From: Bacteroidetes bacterium 4572_112
GTDB lineage: Bacteria > Bacteroidota > Bacteroidia > Bacteroidales > UBA1556
DNA: 16,255 nucleotides
Assembly: GCA_002254285.1 (NCBI GenBank)
Contig: NIUZ01000064.1
Coordinates: 1 to 16,255 of the forward strand
Reading direction: 5' to 3'
The position numbers were made by a program, and so were the translations under genes. Of this stretch, positions 1-7,747 are shown in pieces. Numbering within the stretch: position 1 is the stretch's first letter; each line of letters opens with the position of its first letter. The notes beneath the pieces are model-generated. The model had not been told where the DNA came from and did not search any database. It was given only the letters and a program-made list of their open reading frames with translations.

Positions 1-6
1 TTAATA

Positions 7-41
7 AAAGCAAGCACCTTTGTTACAGTGGTGCTTGCTTT
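7..41. terminator. Perfect 12-bp stem hairpin, probable terminator of an off-window gene
   Basis: Arms at 7-18 (AAAGCAAGCACC) and 30-41 (GGTGCTTGCTTT) are perfectly complementary with an 11-nt loop. On the minus strand the stem is followed by TTTTATTAA, so it would end a minus-strand transcript well. On the plus strand the tail is weaker (TTTCTAAA). It may be bidirectional, insulating the T9SS gene from whatever lies left of the window. Confidence 0.75.
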
Positions 42-189
42 CTAAATAGTATCTAAGACCAAATAGGACTTATAATAGCTGTGAATAATATTGTTTTCAG
101 GCTATTTAATGACGGTTGAATTAGTCATGAAATATATTACAAAAATTATAAAACGGGTTTTTTATTAACCAATAACAAAATATAAAAAC

Positions 190-1686
190 ATGAAAAACAT
201 ATTATTCCTAATACTATTGATTTCAAATATAGGTTTTGCTCAGGTTTTTAATGATTATAATTTTAATACTGAGTATTCCGATCAATTAACTGATATTACA
301 GAATACGAAACAGGATATTTATTAACAGGCTATATTAGTGATTCTGCATATTCCGCTACTTATAGCATTCATGGTGCTACTGCTTTAATTAAACTTTCGA
401 AAACAGGTAACCCTATTGATACATTTACTTTAGATACCTTTGGTGTTGAAATAGCTTATAAAACTGTATATTACAATAATTATTTTTATGTATTTGGTAC
501 AACTAATCCTGATTTATTAACGGATACTTTTTATTTAATTGTCACAAAAATGGATACAAATTTTAATGTTATTCAGCAGCGACAATATCCTGAACTTGAA
601 GGTATATCATATTTAAGTATTTTTAAAACAAAGTATACTGCAGATAGCTCAATGTATTTTATAGGATATAATTATCATGGTTCTTTTAATTATAATGGAA
701 TGCGTTCATTTTTATTTAATTATAACTTTGATAATATGGAAATGATAACATTTGACTATATATCTCAAGGAATGTTGGTTTATGATGTTATGATTTATAA
801 TAACCCAAGAAAATACACTTTTAGTGGGATATATGATTTTTTGGGAAGTAAATTTATAGGATACGATAGCTTATTAAATAAAACCTTTGATACCAATATA
901 CCTGCTCCAGAATATAATAATGCAGTATTAGGAGGATATGTTTATTTTCAAGAATATAGAGATTCATTATATTTATGTTTAGGTAAAAGTATTATACATT
1001 ATCCAAGTAATAATCCTACTTGTGCTGTAGGATCATTAGTATTGGAGGTTTTAGATTCAAACTATAATATTGTTGATTATAAATATTGGTTTAACGATAC
1101 TCTTACGATTATTGAAACAAGTATAAGAAATGGTTTGCTTAAGAATAATGATAATGAGTATTTTGTAGGAGGAACAATAGGTATGAATTATTATTATATG
1201 GATAGTGGTATAGTAATAATTAAAATAGACTCTAACCTGAATACTATATGGAGAAAACATATAGAATGTACTGCTAGAACTATGCGTTTAATGAATATGC
1301 ACCCAACGGATGATGGTGGTGTTTTGATTTTGTATGAAGAGCAAGCATCAATTACTGGGGCGGAATTAAAGAATTCCAAACTTATGAAAATAGGACCAAA
1401 TGGAGAAGTTATATCTATTATTAATTTGGGAAAACAAATTAGCAAACAAGCTGTAAATATCTATCCCAACCCAGCCACTACGGAAATAAACATAAGCCTA
1501 AAGCAAGCAAATGAGGGTATTGCTCGGCTTAGTATTATTGATATACAAGGCAAGGTAGTAATCCAAAAGCAAGTAGGTGATAAGCAAACAAAGTTGGATG
1601 TAAGTGCTCTTTCTAGCGGTATATATATTGTTGAGGGCTACACCTCGTTAGGAGTTAAGTTTACGAGTAAGTTTGTTAAGAAATAA
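190..1686 (+). CDS. T9SS type A sorting domain-containing secreted protein
   Basis: A 498-residue secreted protein, probably delivered to the cell surface by the type IX secretion system. Residues 1-17 form a Sec signal peptide (MKNILFLILLISNIGFA, then Q). The C-terminal ~78 residues are a type A sorting domain: YPNP at 425-428, then a beta-rich stretch with IDIQGKVV and SSGIYIVEG, ending in a Lys-rich tail (TSKFVKK). The body has repeated blocks of the form 'GG/TGY..., I.KLD..GN.i', such as YLLTGYISD, LIVTKMDTNFNV and IIKIDSNLNTIW, as in beta-propeller-like Bacteroidota cargo. No catalytic motif is visible. The ATG at 190 is preceded by an AT-rich leader typical of the phylum. The gene appears complete. 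No partner gene adjoins it; its 3' flank runs straight into a gdhA remnant. The family assignment is firm; the function is unknown. Confidence 0.9.
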   Translation: MKNILFLILLISNIGFAQVFNDYNFNTEYSDQLTDITEYETGYLLTGYISDSAYSATYSIHGATALIKLSKTGNPIDTFTLDTFGVEIAYKTVYYNNYFYVFGTTNPDLLTDTFYLIVTKMDTNFNVIQQRQYPELEGISYLSIFKTKYTADSSMYFIGYNYHGSFNYNGMRSFLFNYNFDNMEMITFDYISQGMLVYDVMIYNNPRKYTFSGIYDFLGSKFIGYDSLLNKTFDTNIPAPEYNNAVLGGYVYFQEYRDSLYLCLGKSIIHYPSNNPTCAVGSLVLEVLDSNYNIVDYKYWFNDTLTIIETSIRNGLLKNNDNEYFVGGTIGMNYYYMDSGIVIIKIDSNLNTIWRKHIECTARTMRLMNMHPTDDGGVLILYEEQASITGAELKNSKLMKIGPNGEVISIINLGKQISKQAVNIYPNPATTEINISLKQANEGIARLSIIDIQGKVVIQKQVGDKQTKLDVSALSSGIYIVEGYTSLGVKFTSKFVKK

Positions 1687-1743
1687 ATACATATAAAACT
1701 TACTAATGTTTTTTTTGTGGTTAAGAATGTTGTTTGTTGTTTT

Positions 1744-1812
1744 ATGAAAGGTGCTAATATCGCAGGTTTCATTAAAGTTGCTGATTCAATGTTAGATCAA
1801 GGTATTATCTAA
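1744..1812 (+). pseudogene. gdhA: 3' remnant of NADP-type glutamate dehydrogenase (last 22 codons)
   Basis: The frame reads MKGANIAGFIKVADSML followed by DQGII and a TAA stop at 1810-1812. This is the hallmark C-terminus of hexameric glutamate dehydrogenase; E. coli GdhA ends with a closely similar GANIAGF-VKVADAML-AQGVI. Upstream in the same frame (about 1700-1743) the translation is Phe/Val/Cys-rich and unrelated to GDH, so the roughly 420 preceding residues are gone and the tail is joined to the 3' flank of the T9SS gene. The remnant keeps the hairpin terminator of the lost gene at 1836-1868. It cannot encode a functional enzyme. The alternative, a chance 22-codon match, is very unlikely given the run of identical family residues ending exactly at a stop codon. 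Confidence 0.82.
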
Positions 1813-1823
1813 GCTTAGATAAT
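1804..1823. repeat. 20-bp perfect palindrome over the gdhA stop codon
   Basis: Positions 1804-1813 (ATTATCTAAG) are followed directly by their exact reverse complement at 1814-1823. It overlaps the remnant's TAA and lies 13 bp before the terminator hairpin. It could be an operator-like site or simply the base of a compound 3'-end structure. Confidence 0.5.
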
Positions 1824-1835
1824 CATATAATATAT

Positions 1836-1868
1836 AAAGGGGCAAATCTTTCGATTTGCCCCTTTTTT
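1836..1868 (+). terminator. Rho-independent terminator of the gdhA remnant
   Basis: A 13-bp perfect stem (AAAGGGGCAAATC at 1836-1848, its complement at 1853-1865) with a TTTC loop, ending in a run of T to 1868. It lies 24 bp after the gdhA stop, in the expected orientation. Confidence 0.9.
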
Positions 1869-2012
1869 ATGCATAAAAATGTTTAGTAGTATTTTTAGTT
1901 ATAACACTTAATGTAAAGTGGTTAAAGTTTTATGACTTCCTAAATTAATGAGAATTTTATGGACTTTGTTTTATAGAAAATATAATGTTCATATCATTAT
2001 AAATTTAAAATG

Positions 2013-2043
2013 AAGGCCGTTGCAATTTTATTGCAACGGCCTT
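2013..2043 (-). terminator. Rho-independent terminator of the carAB operon
   Basis: A 13-bp perfect stem (AAGGCCGTTGCAA at 2013-2025, its complement at 2031-2043) with a 5-nt loop. It is 34 bp past the carB stop at 2078 on the minus strand and is followed in that direction by TTCATTTTAAATTT. It probably also works on the plus strand. The region 1869-2012 between the two terminators shows no gene. Confidence 0.88.
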
Positions 2044-2077
2044 ATTATTTACTAGTATATTTTGGATTTGAACAATA

Positions 2078-3445
2078 TTATTCTTCAATAAAATATTCGT
2101 CCAAACTTTTAATTCCAATACTGTCAGCAGCAGTAGAGTTTATGTCCACTTCACAAAAAGCATTGATAAAAGCACTTGCCAATCTAGAGTTTGTAATTAT
2201 AGGAATATTAAGGTCTATGGAAGTACGCCTAATTGTATAGTCGTTATTAAGCTCTCCTTCGCTAAGGTTTTTAGGAATATTCACAACAAAATCAATCCTT
2301 CTGTCTTGGAATAAATCCATAGTGTTTGGCTTGCGATTATCATCAGGCCAGTGAACAACAATCGTATCAATACCGTGTGATTGTAAGAAAGTTGCCGTGC
2401 CTTGTGTGGCGTATAATACCAAACCCCGCTCTTGCATTCTGCGGCAAGCTCCCAATAGTTCCACTTTTGAACGAATATCACCAGTGGAAAGCAAAACTCC
2501 TTTTCTAGGAATATTATATCCTACCGAAAGCATTGCTTTAAGAATGGTTTCGTAATATCCATTTCCAATACAACCTACCTCGCCAGTAGAAGCCATATCT
2601 ACACCAAGTACAGGGTCTGCTTTTGTAAGTCTTGAGAAAGAAAATTGTGATGCTTTTACCCCAATATGATCAATATCGAAAAGAGTTTTTGAAGGCTTTT
2701 CTACATGAATTCCTAGCATTACTTTTGTTGCCATTTCTATGAAATTCTGATTCAGAACCTTTGAAACAAATGGGAAGCTTCGTGATGCGCGGAGGTTGCA
2801 CTCTATTACCTTAACAAAATTGTCGCGGGCAAGAAATTGCATATTAAAAGGCCCTGTGATATTAAGCTCCTCGGCAATTTGCTTGGCCACTTTCTTAACC
2901 TGCCTAATGGTTTCGAAATATACTTTTTGTGGTGGAAATACCAATGTAGCATCGCCAGAGTGAACTCCTGCAAACTCAATATGCTCAGAAATTGCATAAG
3001 CAACAATGTCTCCATTATTGGCCACAGCATCATATTCTATTTCTTTGGCCTGTTCAATAAATTCGCTTACTACCACAGGGTGTTTTTTGCTCACATTTGC
3101 AGCTAGGGTAAGGAAATCATCCAGCTCATTTATATTAGATACCACATTCATGGCGGCACCACTAAGCACATACGAAGGACGAATAAGCACAGGAAATCCT
3201 ACATTGTCCACAAAAATATGTATGTCCTCAAGACTCGAAAGTTCTTTCCATCGAGGTTGGTTTATTCCCAATTTGTCGAGCATGGAAGAGAACTTATGTC
3301 TGTCCTCAGCTCTGTCAATGGATATTGGAGAAGTTCCTAAAATGTTTACGTCCTCATGTTGTAAGCGTAATGCTAAATTATTGGATATTATTGATTTTGA
3401 ATCGCCTAAAGGAGTAATTGTCGTTTTTTGCAGTTTGCAAAGCAT
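2078..3445 (-). pseudogene. carB: Carbamoyl-phosphate synthase large subunit, C-terminal half (carB fragment)
   Basis: This 455-codon open frame encodes the second synthetase half and the regulatory tail of CarB. Homology begins at SNNLALRLQHEDVNILGTS (about residue 22) and continues through the ATP-grasp domain: IDRAEDRHKF near 43, RPSYVLSGAAMNVV near 90, ECNLRASRSFPFVSK near 215. The MGS-like allosteric domain (GVLLSTGDIRSKVELL, ATQGTATFLQSHGI) fills roughly residues 315-440. The sequence resembles the eukaryotic CPS1/CAD type more than E. coli CarB, as is usual in Bacteroidota. The first ~20 codons are not CarB: they are antisense readout of an inverted piece of carB at 3384-3422. The ATG at 3445 is therefore unlikely to be a natural start. 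The intact enzyme makes carbamoyl phosphate from bicarbonate, ATP and CarA-derived ammonia for pyrimidines and arginine. This piece lacks the pre-ATP-grasp subdomain of its half and should not be active alone. Confidence 0.88.
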
Positions 3446-4856
3446 TTACACTACTCCAATCAAATTCCACACTACTACCAATTCTGTATGCGCCAGATCC
3501 AAGTACTATAATGGATTTATCATCCTTTTCAAAAACAATATCGTGCTCTGTGCCGTGGTATGTAAGGTAAAGGTAATTTGTTTTTGCAGGATATTCTGCC
3601 GCCAAAGTGTCAATCTGCTTTACACTAGGAATAATGCCTTGTGCAATACGATGTGCCCTTACTTTGAGCAAATCCATATCAATATCTTCGTCAGAACTCT
3701 TTAGCACTGAGCGAGCAATTTGGAAGTCGGAGAAACCTGATTTTTTAGCTCTTAACAGAAGTGTATTCTCTAAATTTTCCAGTGAATTTACTTCTAAAAG
3801 CTTATTTTCAATTGCAAGTATGTGTTCTAATTTTGAAAGAAACCAATTATCTATTCCTGTAAGATCATGAATTTTTTCAATCTCAAATCCAGCTTTTAGA
3901 GCATGAGCTATGGCAAATATTCGCATATCTGTTGGCTGGGTTAGCTCTTTTTCTACATTGTCTATTAGAGTTTCTTTATTAGCAGTAAAACCATGCATTC
4001 CTTGGCCAATCATTCGTAGGCCTTTCTGAATTGCTTCTTCAAAGCTACGTCCTACAGCCATTATCTCGCCAACGGATTTCATTGATGAGCCAAGCTCAGA
4101 ACTTACACCATGAAATTTGCTCAAATCCCAACGAGGAATTTTTACTGTTACATAGTCTAATGCAGGCTCGAAGAAAGCTGTGGTATTCCCAGTTACAGCA
4201 TTTTTAAGCTCATGAAGTCCATATCCCAAGCTAATTTTTGCAGCTACAAATGCCAGTGGGTAAGCAGTGGCTTTTGATGCCAATGCACTTGAGCGCGATA
4301 GGCGAGCATTAACCTCTATTACTCTATAATCTTCCGAATGTGGATCCAAGGCAAACTGTACATTACATTCTCCTTTTACTCCAACCTTACGGATAATTTT
4401 TATGGAAATTTCTCTTAGTTTATGATACTCGGTATTGGATAAAGTTTGTGAAGGAGCAACAACTATACTTTCGCCAGTATGAATACCTAGTGGGTCAAAA
4501 TTCTCCATATTACAAACAGTAATACAGTTGTCGTAGCCGTCACGAACAACTTCGTACTCAACTTCTTTCCATCCTTTAAGCGATTTTTCAACTAGAATCT
4601 GACTGCTGAAAGAGAAAGCTGTTTTTGCCAATTCACGAAGTTCATCATCATTATTACAGAATCCACTTCCTTGTCCGCCAAGTGTAAATGCTGCGCGCGT
4701 AATTATTGGGTAGCCAATAGTGTGGGCAGCTTGAAGTGCGTCGTCAATATTCTCAACGGCAAAGCTCTCAGGGGTTTTTATGTTAATTTCTTTGAGGAGG
4801 TTTGCGAACTTCTCTCTGTCTTCGGTTACCATAATCAAACTCTCCTGCTTCTCCAA
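3378..4856 (-). pseudogene. carB: Carbamoyl-phosphate synthase large subunit, N-terminal half (carB fragment)
   Basis: A 492-codon frame opening with a TTG (MEKQESLIM) holds most of the first synthetase half. CarB homology starts at MVTEDREKF (about residue 9). The ATP-grasp region follows, with GGQGSGFCNNDDEL, WKEVEYEVVRDG, ENFDPLGIHTGES and EVNARLSRSSALASK (near 180). The oligomerisation domain comes next (NWFLSKLEHILAIE near 335, VKQIDTLAAEYP near 413). Then comes the start of the second half, VLGSGAYRIGSSVEFDW near 465. After SSVNALQTAK the frame runs into an inverted fragment and stops. The true operon start is the ATG at 4908, separated from this frame by an out-of-frame deletion, so the TTG at 4856 is an open-frame artefact rather than a convincing start. 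Only fragments would be translated. Confidence 0.88.
3384..3422 (+). other. Inverted 13-codon piece of carB inside the carB gene
   Basis: Read on the plus strand, opposite to carB, this segment gives DIIDFESPKGVIV. This is the part of CarB's second half that should sit just before 'SVGGQIPNNLA' on the minus strand (human CPS1 has LDIYHQEACGGCIISVGGQ at this place). On the minus strand it lies between VNALQTA (upstream) and NNLALRL (downstream). The flanking codons on both sides, about 40 before and about 7 after, are missing. The lesion is thus a deletion with an inverted insert rather than a simple deletion. Confidence 0.8.
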
Positions 4857-4908
4857 TTTTTAAGGCTCCTGAGCCTAATACTAAAACTTTATTTGGCTTT
4901 TTTATCAT
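4783..4908 (-). pseudogene. carB: carB true start and N-terminal stub (41 codons)
   Basis: The authentic carB start is the ATG at 4908-4906, two bases after the carA stop (4913-4911). It encodes MIKKPNKVLVLGSGALKIG followed by EAGEFDY, the conserved N-terminus of Bacteroidota CarB with its VLGSGALKIGEAGEFDY nucleotide-binding loop. After Tyr26 (codon at 4833-4831) the expected SGSQALKAL... is absent. The DNA instead continues with codons for VTEDREKF in another frame, so the stub reads GNRRQREVRKPPQRN and stops. Comparison with CPS1/CarB indicates a loss of about 98 codons, not a multiple of three in length. The bases ATTAT(G) at 4835-4830 fit both sides of the junction, consistent with microhomology. 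The near-overlap with carA shows the original operon design was co-transcription and translational coupling. Confidence 0.85.
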
Positions 4909-4910
4909 CT

Positions 4911-5990
4911 CTAGTTCTGCTTTTGCTTGATTATTAAATCTATAAACTCATCGAATAAAAACTCTGTATCAGTTGGTCCACTTGAAGCTTCTGGGTGAAA
5001 CTGTGTGCTAAAGAACGGCTTAGTTTTATGCTTGAAACCCTCGTTAGTATTATCGTTTAAGTTTATAAACATAGGCTCCCATTCTTCGCCAAGAGTTGAA
5101 TTGTCAACGGCAAAACCATGATTTTGTGATGTTATATAGGCTCTATTTGTGCCAACATGCAGCACCGGCTGATTATGGCTTCGGTGTCCGTATTTCAGTT
5201 TATAAGTTTCGGCACCAGAGGCTAGCGACATTAGCTGATTTCCTAGGCATATTCCGAATATAGGTTCATCATTATTAAACGCTAGAGCAAGGTTGTCAAC
5301 TGTAATTTTGCATTTTTCAGGATCACCAGGGCCATTGCTTATAAATAAGCCGTCATAATCTTCATTTGAGAAATCGTAATCCCAAGGCACACGAATTACT
5401 GTGGTATCGCGTTTTAGTAAATGGCGAATAATGTTATTCTTAACACCACAATCAATCAATAGGATTTTATATTTTCCCTTGCCATAAATCTGCTTTTCAC
5501 GGATGCTTACATCAGCAACTAGATTTCTAATATTTGGATCAATAAAAACAATATCATCATCTTCTACAATAATTTTTCCGAGCATAGCGCCTTTATCGCG
5601 GAGGTGCTTTGTTAGTGCGCGAGTATCAATTCCTGATATTCCGGGTATTTTATTTTCTTTCATCCATTCATCAAGGCTTTTGCTAGCATTCCAATGGCTA
5701 TATTCGTCACTATAATATGAGATTACTAACCCTGAAACTTGAATTTTATCAGATTCGTAGTTCTTAAGCATATTATTTTCTTCGCCTTTTTGAGGAACTC
5801 CATAATTGCCAATAATGGGGTAGGTGGTAACCAGAATTTGACCCTTATACGATGGGTCGGTTAAGCTTTCGGGATAACCAGTCATGGCGGTATTAAATAC
5901 AACTTCGCCAGCGATACTTTTGTCGTAACCAAAGGATTGCCCTTCGAAGCGCCTGCCATCTTCTAGAATTAAAACTGCTTTTTTATTCAT
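4911..5990 (-). CDS. carA: Carbamoyl-phosphate synthase small (glutaminase) subunit
   Basis: A 359-residue protein of the normal length for CarA. It hydrolyses glutamine and channels ammonia to CarB in the first step of pyrimidine and arginine synthesis in the cytoplasm. The N-terminal CPSase_sm_chain domain (residues ~1-140) contains GEVVFNTAMTGYPESLTDPSY and GISGIDTRALTKHLR. The class I glutamine amidotransferase domain (~175-355) contains FISNGPGDPEKC, the nucleophile motif GICLGNQL (Cys near 245) and the catalytic His/Glu pair in HPEASSGPTD (near 332-334). E. coli has GICLGHQ; Asn for His beside the nucleophile motif is tolerated in relatives. The ATG at 5990 agrees with the conserved N-terminus (KAVLILEDGRRFEGQSFG). 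carA is first in the operon and intact, but its partner carB directly downstream is broken, so it has no local synthetase subunit. Confidence 0.95.
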   Translation of the reverse strand: MNKKAVLILEDGRRFEGQSFGYDKSIAGEVVFNTAMTGYPESLTDPSYKGQILVTTYPIIGNYGVPQKGEENNMLKNYESDKIQVSGLVISYYSDEYSHWNASKSLDEWMKENKIPGISGIDTRALTKHLRDKGAMLGKIIVEDDDIVFIDPNIRNLVADVSIREKQIYGKGKYKILLIDCGVKNNIIRHLLKRDTTVIRVPWDYDFSNEDYDGLFISNGPGDPEKCKITVDNLALAFNNDEPIFGICLGNQLMSLASGAETYKLKYGHRSHNQPVLHVGTNRAYITSQNHGFAVDNSTLGEEWEPMFINLNDNTNEGFKHKTKPFFSTQFHPEASSGPTDTEFLFDEFIDLIIKQKQN

Positions 5991-6011
5991 TTAGTGGAGT
6001 GTGTTAGGTTT

Positions 6012-6035
6012 TTTATCGCACATGAATTTATCGCA
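6012..6035. repeat. Tandem 9-bp direct repeat in the carA leader
   Basis: TTTATCGCA occurs at 6012-6020 and again at 6027-6035, 15 bp from start to start, 22-45 bp upstream of the carA start codon. A related TGCGAAAA occurs near 6051. The repeats sit in the expected 5' untranslated or promoter zone of carAB and could bind a regulator. The sequence matches no operator I can name. Confidence 0.4.
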
Positions 6036-6285
6036 TAAATAGGGGTATAATGCGAAAATGGGGAATTAATAAAAAACGATTTGAAAAAATATAAGAAAGG
6101 ATTTGGAATCAATAACGAGATATTGTGGGGGAAATAATGAAATAAGCTATTCTTATTATGATTCATTTGGTCTGATTAAAATTCCTAATCAGGATGCAAA
6201 ATTAAACAAAATTCCATTGCCAAAAATCAGTTTTTTGACAAAATGTTATTTTTTAGAATTAATTAAAAAGGGGAATAAAAACGAG

Positions 6286-6293
6286 TATATTTG
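6286..6293 (+). promoter_or_regulatory. Candidate -7 box of the M16 peptidase promoter
   Basis: TATATTTG matches the Bacteroidota primary sigma -7 consensus TAnnTTTG. It lies 34 bp before the ATG at 6328. No convincing -33 TTG is seen at the expected spacing. The rest of 5991-6285 shows no gene I believe in. Confidence 0.5.
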
Positions 6294-6327
6294 ACCTCAT
6301 TAAAATATAAAAACAAATATTTAAATA

Positions 6328-7563
6328 ATGATTGAATATCAGAAGTTTACTCTAGATAACGGGCTTAAGGTTTTAGTGCATCAAGATAAGACTACAGCAG
6401 TAGTTGCCATGAATATTATTTATAATGTAGGAGCAAAGGATGAGGATCCTGAGCTTACTGGTTTTGCTCACCTTTTTGAGCACTTGATGTTTGGTGGTTC
6501 GGTAAATATTGAAAAATATGATGAGCCACTTCAAAAGGTTGGTGGAGAGAATAATGCATTTACAAATAATGATATTACCAATTACTATATAAGTCTACCA
6601 AAAGAGAATATTGAAACAGGATTTTGGTTAGAGTCTGATAGAATGCTGAATCTCGCTTTTTCTAAAAAAAGCCTTGAGGTACAGCGTGCTGTAGTTATTG
6701 AAGAGTATAAACAAAGATATCTGAATCAGCCTTATGGTGACTTATGGCTCAGAATACGTCCTTTAGTATATAAGGTGCATCCATACCAATGGGCTACTAT
6801 CGGCAAAACGATTAAGCATATTGAAGATGCGAAAATGGAGGATGTAAAGGCTTTTTATAAAAAGTATTATAATCCTAATAATGCCATAATGGTAATTGCT
6901 GGTGATGTTGATTTTGATGAAATAAAGCAGCTTAGCGAAAAATGGTTCGGTCCTATACCTGCTGGTAAAGAGGTTGTGAAGAATATTCCTCAGGAGCCAG
7001 AGCAAACCGAAGCGCGATTTTTGGAAATAAGAAAAGATGTGCCTGCAAATGCACTTTTTAAAGTTTATCATACTTGTGCTCGTACTGATGATGATTATCC
7101 TGCTACGGATTTAATTTCGGATTTATTGGGTAATGGTAAATCATCATTAATGCATCAGAGGCTTGTTAAAGAAAATAAGATATTTAATTCAATAAGCTGT
7201 TTTATAAGCGGTGATGCTGATCCTGGAACAATGTATGTTGCTGGCTATTTGGCTGATGGTATTGATCCAAAAGCTGCTGATAAAGCTATAGTTGATACAT
7301 TAAAAGAGTTTATAGACAATACTCCTGAAGATAAAAATTTGGAGAAAGTAAAGAATAAGTTTACGTCGTCTAATGAGCATAGTAATATCAATATTTTGGA
7401 CAAAGCAATGAATTTGGCTTTCTACGAATTATTGGGAGATGCTAATTTGATAAACACCGAATTAGATACATATTTAGCAGTAAGTAAAAATGATATTCAG
7501 CGTGTTGCCAAACAAATTTTTAGAGAGGAAAACTCTAGTACACTGTATTATTTAACAAAATAG
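6328..7563 (+). CDS. M16 family zinc metallopeptidase (processing-peptidase/PqqL-like)
   Basis: A 411-residue single-length member of the pitrilysin clan. The inverted zinc motif HLFEH is at 48-52 (His48 and His52 as ligands, Glu51 as base) in the context TGFAHLFEHLMFGGS. The third ligand is expected at Glu126 in VIEEYKQR, 74 residues after His52, the normal M16 spacing. PYGDLWLRIRPLVY and the YYNPNNAIMVIAGD segment (near 190-205) are typical of the N-terminal M16 domain. The C-terminal M16_C domain follows, with LLGNGKSSLMHQRLVKENK near 265-285. No signal peptide is seen, so it appears cytoplasmic, although Bacteroidota M16 proteins often work in pairs and in the periplasm. No second, inactive partner gene is next to it. 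It probably degrades peptides; the substrate is unknown. The gene looks complete, and its ATG is followed at once by the conserved FTLDNGLKVLVHQD. Confidence 0.92.
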   Translation: MIEYQKFTLDNGLKVLVHQDKTTAVVAMNIIYNVGAKDEDPELTGFAHLFEHLMFGGSVNIEKYDEPLQKVGGENNAFTNNDITNYYISLPKENIETGFWLESDRMLNLAFSKKSLEVQRAVVIEEYKQRYLNQPYGDLWLRIRPLVYKVHPYQWATIGKTIKHIEDAKMEDVKAFYKKYYNPNNAIMVIAGDVDFDEIKQLSEKWFGPIPAGKEVVKNIPQEPEQTEARFLEIRKDVPANALFKVYHTCARTDDDYPATDLISDLLGNGKSSLMHQRLVKENKIFNSISCFISGDADPGTMYVAGYLADGIDPKAADKAIVDTLKEFIDNTPEDKNLEKVKNKFTSSNEHSNINILDKAMNLAFYELLGDANLINTELDTYLAVSKNDIQRVAKQIFREENSSTLYYLTK

Positions 7564-7641
7564 ATTTAAATTTTGTTTTAGGCTAGAACCTAGGATGTTT
7601 AATTTATGCTTAAAAACTAGGCGTATTATCCTATTTTTTAT

Positions 7642-7649
7642 TATATTTG
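7642..7649 (+). promoter_or_regulatory. Candidate -7 box upstream of the tnaA leader
   Basis: TATATTTG matches TAnnTTTG and is followed by GC, as in many Bacteroidota promoters. It is 20 bp before the small ORF at 7670 and about 200 bp before tnaA, which would give tnaA a leader of roughly 195 nt. Confidence 0.5.
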
Positions 7650-7669
7650 CAGCAAATTGTTTTATAAAG

Positions 7670-7747
7670 ATGACAAAACAGACTAATAATCCGGATGAAT
7701 TTAACTATCGCAATATAAAAAGACGCGATAAGTTTAATTTATGTTAA
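7670..7747 (+). CDS. Putative 25-residue leader peptide or start of a lost gene
   Basis: A short frame starting at ATG 7670 encodes MTKQTNNPDEFNYRNIKRRD followed by KFNLC and stops at TAA 7747. It sits just downstream of a good -7 box and 105 bp before tnaA. Position and length recall the TnaC leader of E. coli, but it contains no tryptophan and no terminal proline, the residues TnaC needs to stall, so I do not call it TnaC. It may instead be the surviving beginning of another gene, because deletions are common in this window. Coding status is uncertain. Confidence 0.3.
   Translation: MTKQTNNPDEFNYRNIKRRDKFNLC

Noticed and set aside
3006..3704. 232-codon plus-strand frame opposite carB
   Set aside because: It is antisense to well-recognised CarB sequence over nearly all its length. 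Its only meaningful stretch is the inverted carB piece at 3384-3422.
4783..4908. Intron or translational bypass in carB
   Set aside because: Coding sequence is missing rather than extra sequence inserted, so removing or skipping bases cannot rebuild the protein.
6103..6294. 63-codon plus-strand frame between carA and the M16 gene
   Set aside because: Its composition is like noncoding AT-rich DNA, it shows no family motif, and it overlaps the M16 -7 box and probably the carAB upstream region.
7670..7747. TnaC-type tryptophan-sensing leader
   Set aside because: There is no tryptophan and no terminal proline in the 25 codons, so the known stalling mechanism cannot apply.
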